This document shows, in pieces, positions 40,829 to 50,448 of a stretch of DNA of 64,000 nucleotides. Made by a program: the position numbers and the translations under genes. Every line of letters begins with the position of its first letter. Positions within the stretch are counted from its first letter, which is position 1. Below the pieces are notes generated by a model, which saw nothing but the letters and a program-made list of their open reading frames with translations, made no database searches and had not been told where the DNA came from. The stretch comes from Acidimicrobiaceae bacterium (GTDB lineage Bacteria > Actinomycetota > Acidimicrobiia > Acidimicrobiales > UBA8190), in NCBI GenBank assembly GCA_003151955.1, contig PLZB01000070.1, positions 16,286 through 80,285 of the forward strand, read 5' to 3'.

Positions 40829-42003
40829 GACCCCCTCGACCCGGCCCTCGGCGGAGCGGACGCCCGGCTCCGGCTGTCGAGGGTGACCCAGTGGCCGTCG
40901 ACGTGCCGGACCCGGTAGCGGAGCTCGACCTCGGGGACCTCCCCGGTGAGGAGCTGCCGGAACCCGGCCTCCACGAGGGCCCGGTCCTCGTCGTGGACCA
41001 GGGCCTCCATCTGCTCGTAGCTCGAGCCGACGGGGATCCCGAGGACGGTGGCGGCCGCCTCGTTGACCTCCCGGACCCGGCCGAGCCGGTCGAGGAGGGC
41101 GATGATGTCGGGGGAGGTCCCCACGATGGTGGCGAGGACCCGCTCCCGCTCCTCGAGGGCGGCCTCGGCCTGGACCCGGCCCGTGATGTCGGAAGCGATC
41201 CCCCCGATGCCCGTCACCACCCCCTCGGGATCCCGGAGGGGGAACCGGGTGGTCAGGAAGGTGTGGGGACCGTCGGCGAGGAGGACCACCTCGTCGCTCG
41301 TCTCCGCCTCCCCCGACGCCATCACCCGTACCTCGCGCTCCCGGATGGCGTCGGGGAAGTCGGGCCAGACCTCCCCCGCCGTCCGACCCAGGACCGCCTC
41401 GAGGTTCAGGGCGACGGGGGAGAGGAAGGACTCGTTCACGAGGGTGTAGCGGCCCTCGAGGTTCTTGGCGAAGATCCCCGGGCCCGACCGGTCGAGGATG
41501 GTCTGGAGGAGCTGCCGTCCGAGCTGGAGGGCCTCCTCGGCCGCCACCCGGTCACTCACGTCCCGGCCCGCCCCGTAGACGAGCCCGGTCTCAGGGTCCC
41601 GGGAGACCGAGTACTCGAAGGTCCGCCACGTCCCGTCCTTGCGCCGGAACCGGCTCAGGGCCCGGCTGACCTGGCCGTCCTCCGTCAGGGTCTCGTTGGC
41701 CGCCCAGGCCCCGGCCCGGTCCTCTTCGTGGATGAGGTCCCCGGGGCGGAGGTCTGCCATCTCCTCCTCGCGGTAGCCCAGCGCCTCACGGCAGCCCCGG
41801 TTCCACCAGACCATCGTGCCCTCGGCGTCGAAGACGACGAAGAGCTCCGTCGAGGTGACCATGAAGGCCTCGAGATCGTCCTCGGTCAGCCGGGGGTGGA
41901 GATCGACCCCGGCCGGGACAGCGCCCGGGACCTCGGTCCCCGGGGCTACCGGCCCTCCACCCACTTCACTCACGAGCCCCGACACCCCCCGTGCAGTCCC
42001 CAC
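40819..42003 (-). CDS. Triple-PAS sensor region, N-terminal part of the frameshifted hybrid kinase
   Basis: The 394-residue ORF has three PAS domains (about residues 40-160, 165-285, 290-385) and then ends in a low-complexity tail (SRASAPPRAGSRGSCG) created by a frame change at about 40,860. Up to HWVTLDSRSRA it aligns with its paralogue (HWVDLDTRARS). One extra base would restore the frame into the kinase core. GTG 42003 has a GGGAGGT ribosome-binding site. The PAS domains could bind haem, flavin or small ligands; no cofactor residue is decisive. Confidence 0.8.
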   Translation of the reverse strand: MGTARGVSGLVSEVGGGPVAPGTEVPGAVPAGVDLHPRLTEDDLEAFMVTSTELFVVFDAEGTMVWWNRGCREALGYREEEMADLRPGDLIHEEDRAGAWAANETLTEDGQVSRALSRFRRKDGTWRTFEYSVSRDPETGLVYGAGRDVSDRVAAEEALQLGRQLLQTILDRSGPGIFAKNLEGRYTLVNESFLSPVALNLEAVLGRTAGEVWPDFPDAIREREVRVMASGEAETSDEVVLLADGPHTFLTTRFPLRDPEGVVTGIGGIASDITGRVQAEAALEERERVLATIVGTSPDIIALLDRLGRVREVNEAAATVLGIPVGSSYEQMEALVHDEDRALVEAGFRQLLTGEVPEVELRYRVRHVDGHWVTLDSRSRASAPPRAGSRGSCG

Positions 42004-42070
42004 ACCCCGGCGTGACCTCCCGACGGTACTCCCCAGCCGCTGACCCGGCGCCGCACCGATCCCCCGGCCC

Positions 42071-42832
42071 TCAAGCCGGGGGCGGGTCGAGGCCGAGCCG
42101 GCGGAGGTCGACCCGGAGGTCGGCGGCCGAGCCCGACCCCTCGGCGTTGGCGGCGATCACCCGGAGGAGGTTCTCGGGGATCACCTCGATGAAGATCCCC
42201 TCGGCCTCGGCCGTGAGGACCTCCCCGTGGTAGATCCCTCCCCAGGCCCTCACTTTCCGGCCCTCCCGGCCCACGGTCCTGGCCACCAGTCGGAGGGGGG
42301 TCCGCAGGGGGGTGGGCTTCCGGTAGCGGATGGTGAGGGTGCCGGTCATGGCCGGGCTCCCCGAGGCGATGTTGACCGCACCCAGCAGCTCGTCGAAGAC
42401 GAGGGCGATGACCCCACCGTGGACACAGGTGGGGGGGCCCTCGTAGGGGTGGTCGAAGAAGGCATTCCCTCGGAGCTCCCCGTCGACAAACTCGACCTCC
42501 ACCGGCGGGGCCACGGGGTTGGCGAAGCCGATGACGGGGCTGGTGGGGAAGAACTCCTGGGCCGCCCCGGCCGGATCGGGCCGGCCCCGGGGGCGGTGTC
42601 CCCTCGAGGCCCCCTCCAGGGCCTCCACGGTGGCGGTGACCGAGGCGGTGGCGGCCCGGACGTCGTCCTCGGGGACGTCGGCGGCGACGACGGCGCTGAT
42701 CAGCCGGCGGGTGACGGCGGCCAGCTCGAACTGGGCCTCGGCCCCGCTCCCCCACCCGGCGTCGGGTCGGTCGGGGCCGGCGGGGTCGCCCCCGGTGATC
42801 CCGAAGTCGGAGACACCGACCGGGCCGGTCAT
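42071..42832 (-). CDS. Hotdog-fold acyl-CoA thioesterase (PaaI-like)
   Basis: The 253-residue product has a C-terminal hotdog domain (about residues 105-250): TCVHGGVIALVFDELLGAVN is the HGG-x-A-x-x-D active region of PaaI/4HBT thioesterases, and MTGTLTIRYRKPTPL is the next strand. The N-terminal ~100 residues are variable and helical. It would hydrolyse acyl-CoA esters. Its ATG overlaps the stop of the enoyl-CoA hydratase gene (ATGA), so the pair act in one pathway. Confidence 0.85.
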   Translation of the reverse strand: MTGPVGVSDFGITGGDPAGPDRPDAGWGSGAEAQFELAAVTRRLISAVVAADVPEDDVRAATASVTATVEALEGASRGHRPRGRPDPAGAAQEFFPTSPVIGFANPVAPPVEVEFVDGELRGNAFFDHPYEGPPTCVHGGVIALVFDELLGAVNIASGSPAMTGTLTIRYRKPTPLRTPLRLVARTVGREGRKVRAWGGIYHGEVLTAEAEGIFIEVIPENLLRVIAANAEGSGSAADLRVDLRRLGLDPPPA

Positions 42833-43626
42833 CTCCGCTTGAAGTCGGGGGTCCGCTTCTCGGCGAAGGCCCGGGGGCCCTCCTGGGCGTCCTCGGTGGA
42901 GAAGATCGGCCAGCCGATCTCGAGCTCGAGCTTCAGTCCCTCCTCCTCGGAGAGGCCCTCGGTCTCCCGGACCGACCGCTTGATGGCCTCGACGGCGAGG
43001 GGGCCGTTGGCGTTGATGGCCTCGGCGATCTCGAGGGCGGCCTCGAGGGCGGTCCCGTCGGGGACGACCCGGCCGATCAGCCCGATCTCCCTGGCCTCCT
43101 GGGCCGAGACGGCCCGACCGGTGAGGAGGAGGTCCATGGCCACCGTGAAGGGGATCTGGCGTCGGAGCCGGACGGTCGACCCCCCCACCGGGAACAGCCC
43201 CCGGCGGACCTCGAAGACCCCGAAGGTGGCGCCCTCCCCGGCCACCCGGATGTCGGTGGCCTGGAGGATCTCGGTCCCCCCGGCCACGGCGTGGCCCTCG
43301 ACGGCGGCGATCAGGGGCTTCTTGGGCTGGTGGTGGCGGAGGAGGGCCTTCCAGTGGAGGTCGGGGTCGGCCGCCATCCGGTCGGCGTAGGCGGCGGCCT
43401 CGGGGGAGCCCATCGACTTGAGGTCCATCCCGGAGCAGAAGCTCCCCCCGGCGCCGGTGAGGATGGCGCAGCGGATGTCGTCGTTGGCGTCGATCTCCTC
43501 CCAGGCGTCGACCATCCCGACGAGCATGGGAAGGCTGAGGGCGTTCTTCTTCTCGGGCCGGTTCATGGTGACGATGGCCGTCGCCCCCTGGCGCTCGAAG
43601 ATCAGGTTCTCGGTGCCGATGGTCAT
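42829..43626 (-). CDS. Enoyl-CoA hydratase/isomerase family protein
   Basis: A 265-residue crotonase. The oxyanion-hole and CoA-binding segments are ATVTM-type strand IVTMNRPEKKNALS, AILTGAGGSFCSGMDLKSM and PLIAAVEGHAVAGGTEILQATDIRVAGEGATFGVFEVRRGLFP. The position that is Glu in classical hydratases varies, so hydratase or isomerase activity is uncertain. ATG 43626 has a GAGGAGGAG ribosome-binding site. A KstR-like palindrome lies about 56 bp upstream. It is coupled to the thioesterase gene. Confidence 0.87.
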   Translation of the reverse strand: MTIGTENLIFERQGATAIVTMNRPEKKNALSLPMLVGMVDAWEEIDANDDIRCAILTGAGGSFCSGMDLKSMGSPEAAAYADRMAADPDLHWKALLRHHQPKKPLIAAVEGHAVAGGTEILQATDIRVAGEGATFGVFEVRRGLFPVGGSTVRLRRQIPFTVAMDLLLTGRAVSAQEAREIGLIGRVVPDGTALEAALEIAEAINANGPLAVEAIKRSVRETEGLSEEEGLKLELEIGWPIFSTEDAQEGPRAFAEKRTPDFKRR

Positions 43627-43681
43627 GGGGCGCTCCTCCTCTCGACCGGGCTGGAGGGGCCCGCTCACATCTCCCTCTCAG

Positions 43682-43699
43682 ACTAGAACTCATTCTAGT
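43682..43699. promoter_or_regulatory. KstR-like palindrome ACTAGAA-N4-TTCTAGT before the hydratase operon
   Basis: The 7-bp arms are perfect. The core TAGAACTCATTCTA fits the KstR consensus with one deviation (ATT for GTT). A TAGTCT -10-like hexamer overlaps it on the minus strand. Confidence 0.6.
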
Positions 43700-43712
43700 T
43701 CCGGGGACAGTT

Positions 43713-43739
43713 CCGGGGCCGGGCCCTCCTGGGCCCCGG
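43713..43739 (-). terminator. GC-rich hairpin after the repeat-protein gene
   Basis: An 8-bp perfect stem, CCGGGGCC (43713-43720) with GGCCCCGG (43732-43739), lies directly beyond the stop of the minus-strand beta-propeller gene. No T-run follows. Confidence 0.45.
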
Positions 43740-46010
43740 CTACCCGACGGTGGGGGTGAACCCGGCCAGGGCCACCATGGGGGCGTTGAGGGGGACACCG
43801 CCCTCGGAGCCGAAGAACCCGGCGTCGCCGAAGGCGAAGATCCCCCCGTCGCCGGCCACCAGCCAGTAGCCCGACACTCCTGCGGAGGGCTCCGACGCCG
43901 CCATCCCCACCACCGGCGAGTTCAACCGCCGTCCGCCCATCGACCCCTCGAAGGGGGCCGAGCCGAGGGCGAAGATCCCTCCGTCGGCAGCCACCAGCCA
44001 GTAGCCCGACACTCCTGCGGAGGGCTCCGACGCCGCCATCCCCACCACCGGCGAGTTCAACCGCCGTCCGCCCATCGACCCCTCGAAGGGGGCCGAGCCG
44101 AAGGCGAAGATCCCTCCGTCGGAGGCCACCAGCCAGTAGCCGCACACTCCTCCGGAGGGGCAATCGACCGCCATCCCCACCACCGGCGAGTTCAGGTGGA
44201 CCCCACCCTCGGAACCGGCGAAGACGGCGTCCCCGAAGGCGAAGACCCCCCCATCGGCCGCCACCAGCCAGTAGCCCCGCCCGTCGCCGGTCGCCGCCAT
44301 CCCCACCACCGGCGAATTGAGATGGACCCCACCTTCGGAACCGGCGAAACCGGCGTCCCCGAAGGCGAAGACCCCCCCGTCGGCCGCCACCAGCCAGTAG
44401 CCCCCGTCGTCGGGGGTCGCCGCCATCCCCACCACGGGGGAGTTCAGGTGGACCCCGCCCTCGGAGCCGTGGAAGCCGGCCCCCCCGAAGCTGAAGACCC
44501 CCCCGTCGGCGGCGACCGTCCAGTAGCCCGGACGGGGCGGGGGGGAGACCGGGGCCGGGGGGAGGCCGGCCGGGCCCTTGAAGGCCTCGACCCGCTGGGC
44601 CGCAGGGACCAGGAGGAGCCCGTCGGCCACGGCCGGGGTCGGGAAGTGGTTGGCCACCGATCCGACGGGGAATTGCTGGCTGGCGTTCCCGGTGGCCGGG
44701 TCGAGGCCGTAGAGGGTCCCGGCGTTGTGGTCGACGGTCCAGACCAGGCCACCGGCGATCACGGCGGGCCCCGGCGACCCGGTGCTGGTCGACCACTGGA
44801 CCGACATCGAGGGGCCCGAGGGGTTCACCCCGACGGCGACGAGACCCCCGCCGCAGGGGAGGTAGACGGTGGTCCCCGCGAAGGCCTCCCCCCCGTCGAC
44901 GTCCCCACCGCAGACCCCGGGCAGGGTGGCGGCCTGGCCCCCGATCCCCCCCAGGGAGCCCCCGTGGAGGAGGTAGCCGGTCTGGGACTTCCCGGCCTGG
45001 ACCACGAGGCCGTCGGCCAGGAGGGCCGGGGAGGAGGACCCCAGGTCGGCGTCCCCCCCGTTGTCGCCGGTCCAGCCGGCCGGGGCGAAGGACTGGAAGA
45101 GGCCGAGGGAGGAGGAGAGCTCGAGGACCCCGTCACTGTTGTCGTAGGGGTCACCGACCGAGGTGTTGGATCCGTTGCCGGTGGCCACCCAGATGTTCCC
45201 CCCGCCGTCGACGACGGGGGCGGCCCCGCCCATCCAGACGGCCCCCTCGCTCTCCCCGGGAGCGCTGTCGACCTCGAAGGTCCGGAGGGGGCCGCTCCCC
45301 TCGGGGACGGCCACCACCCAGCCGTGGTAGGGGTGCTGGGCCGTCTCGCAGTCCCCGTCGTTCCCCCCCATCCCGAGGAGGACCTGGCCGCCGTCGAGGG
45401 CCAGTCCGGTCCGCTGGAGCTGGTAGGCCGGGGAGGAGCCCTGGGGGTCGACGGTCTCGGCGACGAGGGGCTGGCCCCCGTAGAGGTCCAGGCCCACGAG
45501 CACGTGGCTGGGGTTCCCCCCCACCAGCTCGTCGGCCACCACGAAGACCTCGCCCCGGGCTCCGTCGACGACCGGGGTCCCGGTGATGCCGACCGTGGGG
45601 GAGATGTCGCCACAGGGGAGGTCCGAGGAGGGGACGGGTGGGGCCAGGTGGGTGGACCAGAGGACGGCCCCGGTGTCGGCGGCCAGGGCGTAGACGGTGT
45701 CGTTCTCGGTGGCGGCGATGATCCGGCCTCCGACCTCGACCGGGGAGCCGTAGAGCTTCCCGTCGAGGACCGGGGAGGTCCAGGCCACCGAGGCCGGGGA
45801 GAAGCTCGTCCCGGCCGGGTCGACCCCGGAGCCGAGTCCCCCTCCGTGGTAGCCGGGCCAGGCGCTCCCGAAGGTGAAGCTGTGCGGCGCCGGGGACCGG
45901 GACGGCACCGACCGGGTCCCGAGGGCCGGGGCCCTCCCCGGGAGGAGCCCGGCGGTGGCCACGGCCAGCAGGGTCAGGGCGCAGCAGCGGGTCAGGGTCC
46001 GGCGGTGCAT
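43740..46010 (-). CDS. Secreted PQQ-type beta-propeller protein with GYWLVAADGG repeats
   Basis: The 756-residue protein has a signal peptide (CALTLLAVATAGLLPGRAPAL). The first ~470 residues are PQQ-like propeller blades (VYALAADTGAVLWST, LYGLDPATGNASQQF). The C-terminal ~260 residues contain six tandem repeats of about 42-45 residues with the core GYWLVAADGGVFAFGDAGF and LNSPVVGMAA, likely a second propeller. I know this repeat mainly from acidimicrobial exoproteins of unknown function. Two of the repeats are nearly identical at the DNA level. It is an extracellular binding or structural protein; no active site is visible. Confidence 0.82.
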   Translation of the reverse strand: MHRRTLTRCCALTLLAVATAGLLPGRAPALGTRSVPSRSPAPHSFTFGSAWPGYHGGGLGSGVDPAGTSFSPASVAWTSPVLDGKLYGSPVEVGGRIIAATENDTVYALAADTGAVLWSTHLAPPVPSSDLPCGDISPTVGITGTPVVDGARGEVFVVADELVGGNPSHVLVGLDLYGGQPLVAETVDPQGSSPAYQLQRTGLALDGGQVLLGMGGNDGDCETAQHPYHGWVVAVPEGSGPLRTFEVDSAPGESEGAVWMGGAAPVVDGGGNIWVATGNGSNTSVGDPYDNSDGVLELSSSLGLFQSFAPAGWTGDNGGDADLGSSSPALLADGLVVQAGKSQTGYLLHGGSLGGIGGQAATLPGVCGGDVDGGEAFAGTTVYLPCGGGLVAVGVNPSGPSMSVQWSTSTGSPGPAVIAGGLVWTVDHNAGTLYGLDPATGNASQQFPVGSVANHFPTPAVADGLLLVPAAQRVEAFKGPAGLPPAPVSPPPRPGYWTVAADGGVFSFGGAGFHGSEGGVHLNSPVVGMAATPDDGGYWLVAADGGVFAFGDAGFAGSEGGVHLNSPVVGMAATGDGRGYWLVAADGGVFAFGDAVFAGSEGGVHLNSPVVGMAVDCPSGGVCGYWLVASDGGIFAFGSAPFEGSMGGRRLNSPVVGMAASEPSAGVSGYWLVAADGGIFALGSAPFEGSMGGRRLNSPVVGMAASEPSAGVSGYWLVAGDGGIFAFGDAGFFGSEGGVPLNAPMVALAGFTPTVG
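43861..44130. repeat. Two near-identical 135-bp tandem repeats
   Basis: Units 43861-43995 and 43996-44130 differ at about three positions. They encode repeats 4 and 5 of the propeller protein, whereas the other units are far more divergent. This points to a recent in-frame duplication. Confidence 0.8.
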
Positions 46011-46043
46011 CCCCAACGTCTAGCGCAGGTGACGGGCCCCCGC

Positions 46044-46538
46044 TCAGACAGGGCGGCCGGGTCCACCCCGGGCCACGGTCCGGGCCAGGATCCCGAGGGT
46101 GGCCCGGAGGGCCCCCTCGGAGATGACCGGGAAGATTCCGGCCTCCCGCCAGACCGGGTCGATCCCGGACCAGTCGTAGAAGGAGGTGACGAGCGTTCCT
46201 CCCTCGACGGGCTCGAGGGTGTAACCGTAGACATGGCCGATCTGGGGCCGGATCCGACCCAGGATGGTCCAGGAGATCTCCCGGTCGGGCGCCAGGGTCC
46301 TGATGGTGACGGTCACGTCGTAGTGACCCATGGGGTAGTCGTTCAGGGCTTCGCGGTCCATGTGGACGACGAAGCTGTCCCCCACCGCCGTCACCGGCTC
46401 CCCGGTGGCGTCCATGAGCATGCCCGAGCTGTCGATGGCGACGTGGCCCAGGGGATCGCAGAGGACGGCGAAGATGGCGGCCGGGTCGGCCTCGATGGTC
46501 CGCTGGACCTCCAGCCGCTCGGGGGTCTCATCTGTCAT
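46044..46538 (-). CDS. SRPBCC (START-like) family protein
   Basis: The 164-residue product has the polyketide cyclase/START-type pattern: VQRTIEADPAAIFAVLCDPLGHVAIDSS at the N-terminus, a long beta-sheet (YDVTVTIRTLAPDREISWTILGR, VYGYTLEPVEGGTLVTSFYDWSG) and a C-terminal helix. These cavities bind lipids or aromatic ligands. No catalytic residue is evident. It is divergent from the dehydrogenase pseudogene, 29 bp away. Confidence 0.8.
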   Translation of the reverse strand: MTDETPERLEVQRTIEADPAAIFAVLCDPLGHVAIDSSGMLMDATGEPVTAVGDSFVVHMDREALNDYPMGHYDVTVTIRTLAPDREISWTILGRIRPQIGHVYGYTLEPVEGGTLVTSFYDWSGIDPVWREAGIFPVISEGALRATLGILARTVARGGPGRPV

Positions 46539-46567
46539 CCCTGCATCCTGCCCGTTACGTTGAGACG

Positions 46568-47254
46568 ATGCCCGTCGTCCTCACGGCCGGCGCCCACGAC
46601 GACTTCGGGGCCGGGCTGGCCCGGCCGGAGGTCGACTTCCTGCTGATGGAGGACGACGGGAGCCTGGTCGACATGGACGGCTCTCCGGTCGCCGCCGGCG
46701 GCGCCGACCCGGAGGTGGCCTGGGGGACCTCCCACCTCTTCCGGGCCGGGGCCCCTCGTCCCCTTCTTTCCCCTGCTCCTGGCGAGCCCCGGGGCTCCGC
46801 TGGTTCCAGTCCCCGGCCGCCGGCCACGACGACCCCGCCTTCGCCGCCCTGGTGGCCCGGGGGGTCCGGGTCACCAACGCCCACGTCAACAGCCTCCCCA
46901 TCGCCAAATTCGTCCTCCGGGCCATCCTCGAAGAGTTCCAGGACGCCGGACAGTGGCGAGGATTGGCGGCGGGCCGGGGCCTTCGGGGCGGAGGTGATCG
47001 GGTGTCGGCGCCACCCGTCACCGGACGACTCCACCGACCGGACCGTCATCCCCGAGGAGTTCGACGGGGTGGTCGGGCTGGCCGACGTCGTCGTCCTGGC
47101 CCTCCTCGAGGCCCTCGACAGCGGACACCTCGCCGCCGGCGGCATCGGCCGGTTCGCCCGCCAGACCGACCTCTTCCGGGACAACCTCGACCGCTACCTC
47201 GACGGCCGCCCCCTCCGCAACGAGGTGACCGACGTCATCGCCACCGGCGGTTGA
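46568..47254 (+). pseudogene. Decayed D-2-hydroxyacid dehydrogenase
   Basis: Parts of the family are clear but scattered. Frame 1 reads MPVVLTAGAHDDFGAGLARP. A second frame gives FFPLLLASPG near 46764, and a third gives LRWFQSPAAGHDDPAFAALV to AGQWR (46795-46960). Frame 1 then resumes with RAGAFGAEVIGCRRHP, LADVVVLA, LLEALDSGHLAAGGI and RFARQTDLFRDNLDRYL. The pieces are joined with deletions that remove the GxGxxG NAD-binding segment, the catalytic Arg region and the Glu/His region. An intact member has about 310 residues; this has 228 codons. It cannot be an active enzyme. Confidence 0.75.
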
Positions 47255-48181
47255 CCGTCCCGTCTGACGCCCCTTCGCCCACGGTTCGACCGTCTTCCAC
47301 CCTGTCCCGTCCCACCGCGTGGTCCCGTCCCAGTAGCCCTGCGCGGAGGGAGTGACCTCGGTCGGCCGCCACTCCGGGGGGAGAACCGGCGGCGGAGCCG
47401 GGAGCGGCGACGGGGGATAGTCCGGGCGCCTCCGGTTGCGGCTGCGACTCACTGAGACGGCGATGATCCCGATGGCGATCCCGGGGATCAGCAGGAAGAC
47501 GATACCCTCGCCGAGTTCGTAGGAACCGGGCGGGGTCGAGGACGGGCTGAGCGGGGCGACGGCGGGCCCCGGTGCGGCCGCCGCCTGTCGGGCCGCCACT
47601 TCGATCGCCTCGCTGGTGGTGATATCGCCGGTGGTTGTGACCAGCTCGACGCCGAAGGCGGTGCTCCCCCGGGCGAAGACCACCGTCCGCACCGTGGAGG
47701 GAGCCCCGGACAGGGTGAGCGCTCCGGAGAAGCCGACGGCGGCGGGGATCCCGGGGACGTCGAAGAACGGGTCCCCGGCCACCTGGGCGCTGTGCTCGGC
47801 ACCGGCGACGAAGCCGGCTGCCTCGTCGGGGTTGTCCCACGTGTAGGCGACGATGATGGCGTCGTCCCCGTCCGGGGGGTCGTGGGACCAGACCCGCACG
47901 TAGCCCGTCAACGAGCCGTTGGCCAGGTCCCGGTCCACGGCGGCCACGTCCTCGGGATCGACGGCCGAGGCGTTGGCCTCGGTGATCGGGCCGTTGCTGG
48001 GCCCGGGAGGTTCGGCGACCAGCCCGGGAAGGGTCTGGGCCAGGACGATGGTCGAGAGGTCGGGGGTCCCGGCCCGGGCTGGCCCCGGGGCGAGAGCAAT
48101 ACCGGCGGCGACAGCCCACCCGACGGCCAACAGCCCTGGGGCGCGTCGCCGTCGTGGACGGGGTCCGGGCACTCCCGCCAC
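47018..48181 (-). CDS. Secreted/membrane protein with DUF2510-like C-terminal module
   Basis: The 387-residue ORF has a signal peptide (LLAVGWAVAAGIALAPGPARA), an extracytoplasmic domain of ~200 residues, one transmembrane helix (IVFLLIPGIAIGIIAVSV, about residues 232-250) and a Pro-rich cytosolic linker leading to PSAQGYWDGTTRWDGTGW, a DUF2510-like motif. Beyond about residue 310 the frame runs antisense into the dehydrogenase pseudogene and ends at 47018. That Gly/Glu/Val-rich tail is probably spurious, the result of a lost stop or a frameshift near 47,250. Function unknown. Confidence 0.65.
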   Translation of the reverse strand: MAGVPGPRPRRRRAPGLLAVGWAVAAGIALAPGPARAGTPDLSTIVLAQTLPGLVAEPPGPSNGPITEANASAVDPEDVAAVDRDLANGSLTGYVRVWSHDPPDGDDAIIVAYTWDNPDEAAGFVAGAEHSAQVAGDPFFDVPGIPAAVGFSGALTLSGAPSTVRTVVFARGSTAFGVELVTTTGDITTSEAIEVAARQAAAAPGPAVAPLSPSSTPPGSYELGEGIVFLLIPGIAIGIIAVSVSRSRNRRRPDYPPSPLPAPPPVLPPEWRPTEVTPSAQGYWDGTTRWDGTGWKTVEPWAKGRQTGRSTAGGDDVGHLVAEGAAVEVAVEVVPEEVGLAGEPADAAGGEVSAVEGLEEGQDDDVGQPDHPVELLGDDGPVGGVVR

Positions 48182-48218
48182 AATAGGGCTCCGGGCTCAG
48201 GGGAACCCGGCCCGGCGG

Positions 48219-49412
<1,194 letters not shown>

Positions 49413-49415
49413 TCA

Positions 49416-49429
49416 TAGAACCTGTTCTA
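49416..49429. promoter_or_regulatory. KstR-like operator TAGAACCTGTTCTA before the thiolase gene
   Basis: This 14-mer fits the consensus TNNAACNNGTTNNA fully and is itself a near-perfect palindrome. On the minus strand a TATGAT -10-like hexamer overlaps its downstream edge, so binding would block initiation. Confidence 0.7.
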
Positions 49430-49548
49430 CTGTGGCTGCCAGCCACTGGACCTCTTGGCCCGACATCGTGAGCCTCAGGCCGACAATCGGGAATTGCCCG
49501 CCAGTTGTGGGGCGAGGACCCGTTCCCTCCTCCAGACGGAGGTGTTCG

Positions 49549-49773
49549 ATGCGATCAATCTGTCAGAAGTGCCTGCGATCGGTCCGACTTACCGAGGCGC
49601 GGTGTCCCGGCTGCGGCGGGGTCATCGTCCATCCGAACGCACTCGGGGGGGACCCGGCCGACGACCTGTACCCGGGAGGGCGGCTCCCCTCCCTCTGGGA
49701 AGTGGTCGATCAGGACGACCGGCCGCCTGACGGCGGATTTCCTCAGGCCGTCGGCCCGGGCGGCCGGGCGTAA
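49549..49773 (+). CDS. Small zinc-ribbon protein (74 aa)
   Basis: ATG 49549 is preceded by GGAGGTG at ideal spacing, so this short gene is credible. The protein begins MRSICQKCLRSVRLTEARCPGCGG, two CxxC pairs that should bind one zinc. The rest is Gly/Asp/Pro-rich and low in structure. It overlaps the convergent RibD-like gene by 31 bp. Function unknown. Confidence 0.6.
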   Translation: MRSICQKCLRSVRLTEARCPGCGGVIVHPNALGGDPADDLYPGGRLPSLWEVVDQDDRPPDGGFPQAVGPGGRA

Positions 49774-50429
49774 CGGAGGAAGAGGTAGCCCTCGGCGTCG
49801 GAGAAGCCTCCGAGGAGGGTCCAGAGCCCTTGGTCGGCATAGGGACCGGAGACGACCCTCGGCGAGGTCCCGGCCAGGAGGCGGGGAGCCACCGTCAGGA
49901 AGTACTCGTCGAGGAGGCCGAGGGCCAGGAGGTTGCCGGCCAGGGTCGGACCCCCCTCGCAGAGGACGACCTTGCCGACCCGGTCGACGAGGAACCCGGC
50001 CAGGTCTACCCGTCCCCCGGTCCCGACCCGGTGGGCCCGGACCCCGGGCCCGAGCGGGCCCACGTCCTCGGGAACGACCAGGGTGGCGGCTCCGGAGGCG
50101 ACGACGGAAAGGGCCAGGGCCCGGGCGGGCCGGCTGGTGACGATGCAGAGCTCGGGGCCGTCGGGGCCGGGGTCCCGGTAGCGCTCGGCCAGGGCAGTGT
50201 TCAGGCCCACCAGGACGACGTCGGCGGCGGCCCGGAGGGCGGTGAAGACGGCCCGGTCGGCCGGGCCCCCGAGGCCGCCCGACCGGCCGGCCAGGGCGCT
50301 GGCCCCGTCGGCGGAGGTGATCATGTTGAGCCGGAGCAGCCCCCGGTCATGTGGTGGGGGGCCGACGGGGGCGACGTGAGCGTCGAGGGCCGACCCGGGG
50401 AGGTCCCCCGGGTGGTGATCGATGATCAC
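49743..50429 (-). CDS. RibD C-terminal-type pyrimidine reductase
   Basis: The 228-residue product matches the DHFR-like RibD_C fold: RLNMITSADGASALAGRSGGLGGPADRAVFTALR is the conserved cofactor/substrate strand-loop, and VVLCEGGPTLAGNLLALGLLDE is the E-GGP motif. RibD_C enzymes reduce pyrimidine intermediates of riboflavin or deazaflavin synthesis with NADPH. Stand-alone copies are common in actinobacteria and often have unassigned substrates. GTG 50429 is the best start; the gene follows the beta-helix lipoprotein gene by 19 nt. Confidence 0.8.
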   Translation of the reverse strand: MIIDHHPGDLPGSALDAHVAPVGPPPHDRGLLRLNMITSADGASALAGRSGGLGGPADRAVFTALRAAADVVLVGLNTALAERYRDPGPDGPELCIVTSRPARALALSVVASGAATLVVPEDVGPLGPGVRAHRVGTGGRVDLAGFLVDRVGKVVLCEGGPTLAGNLLALGLLDEYFLTVAPRLLAGTSPRVVSGPYADQGLWTLLGGFSDAEGYLFLRYARPPGPTA

Positions 50430-50448
50430 CCGGCCACCGGCCGTCCGC

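Noticed and set aside
44196..46646. An 816-codon plus-strand ORF
   Set aside because: It is antisense to the beta-propeller protein and has low-complexity sequence.
50414..50430. Palindrome GGTGATC-GAT-GATCACC
   Set aside because: It spans the start codons of the RibD-like gene and is explained by the codons for VIIDHH, so I give it no regulatory weight.
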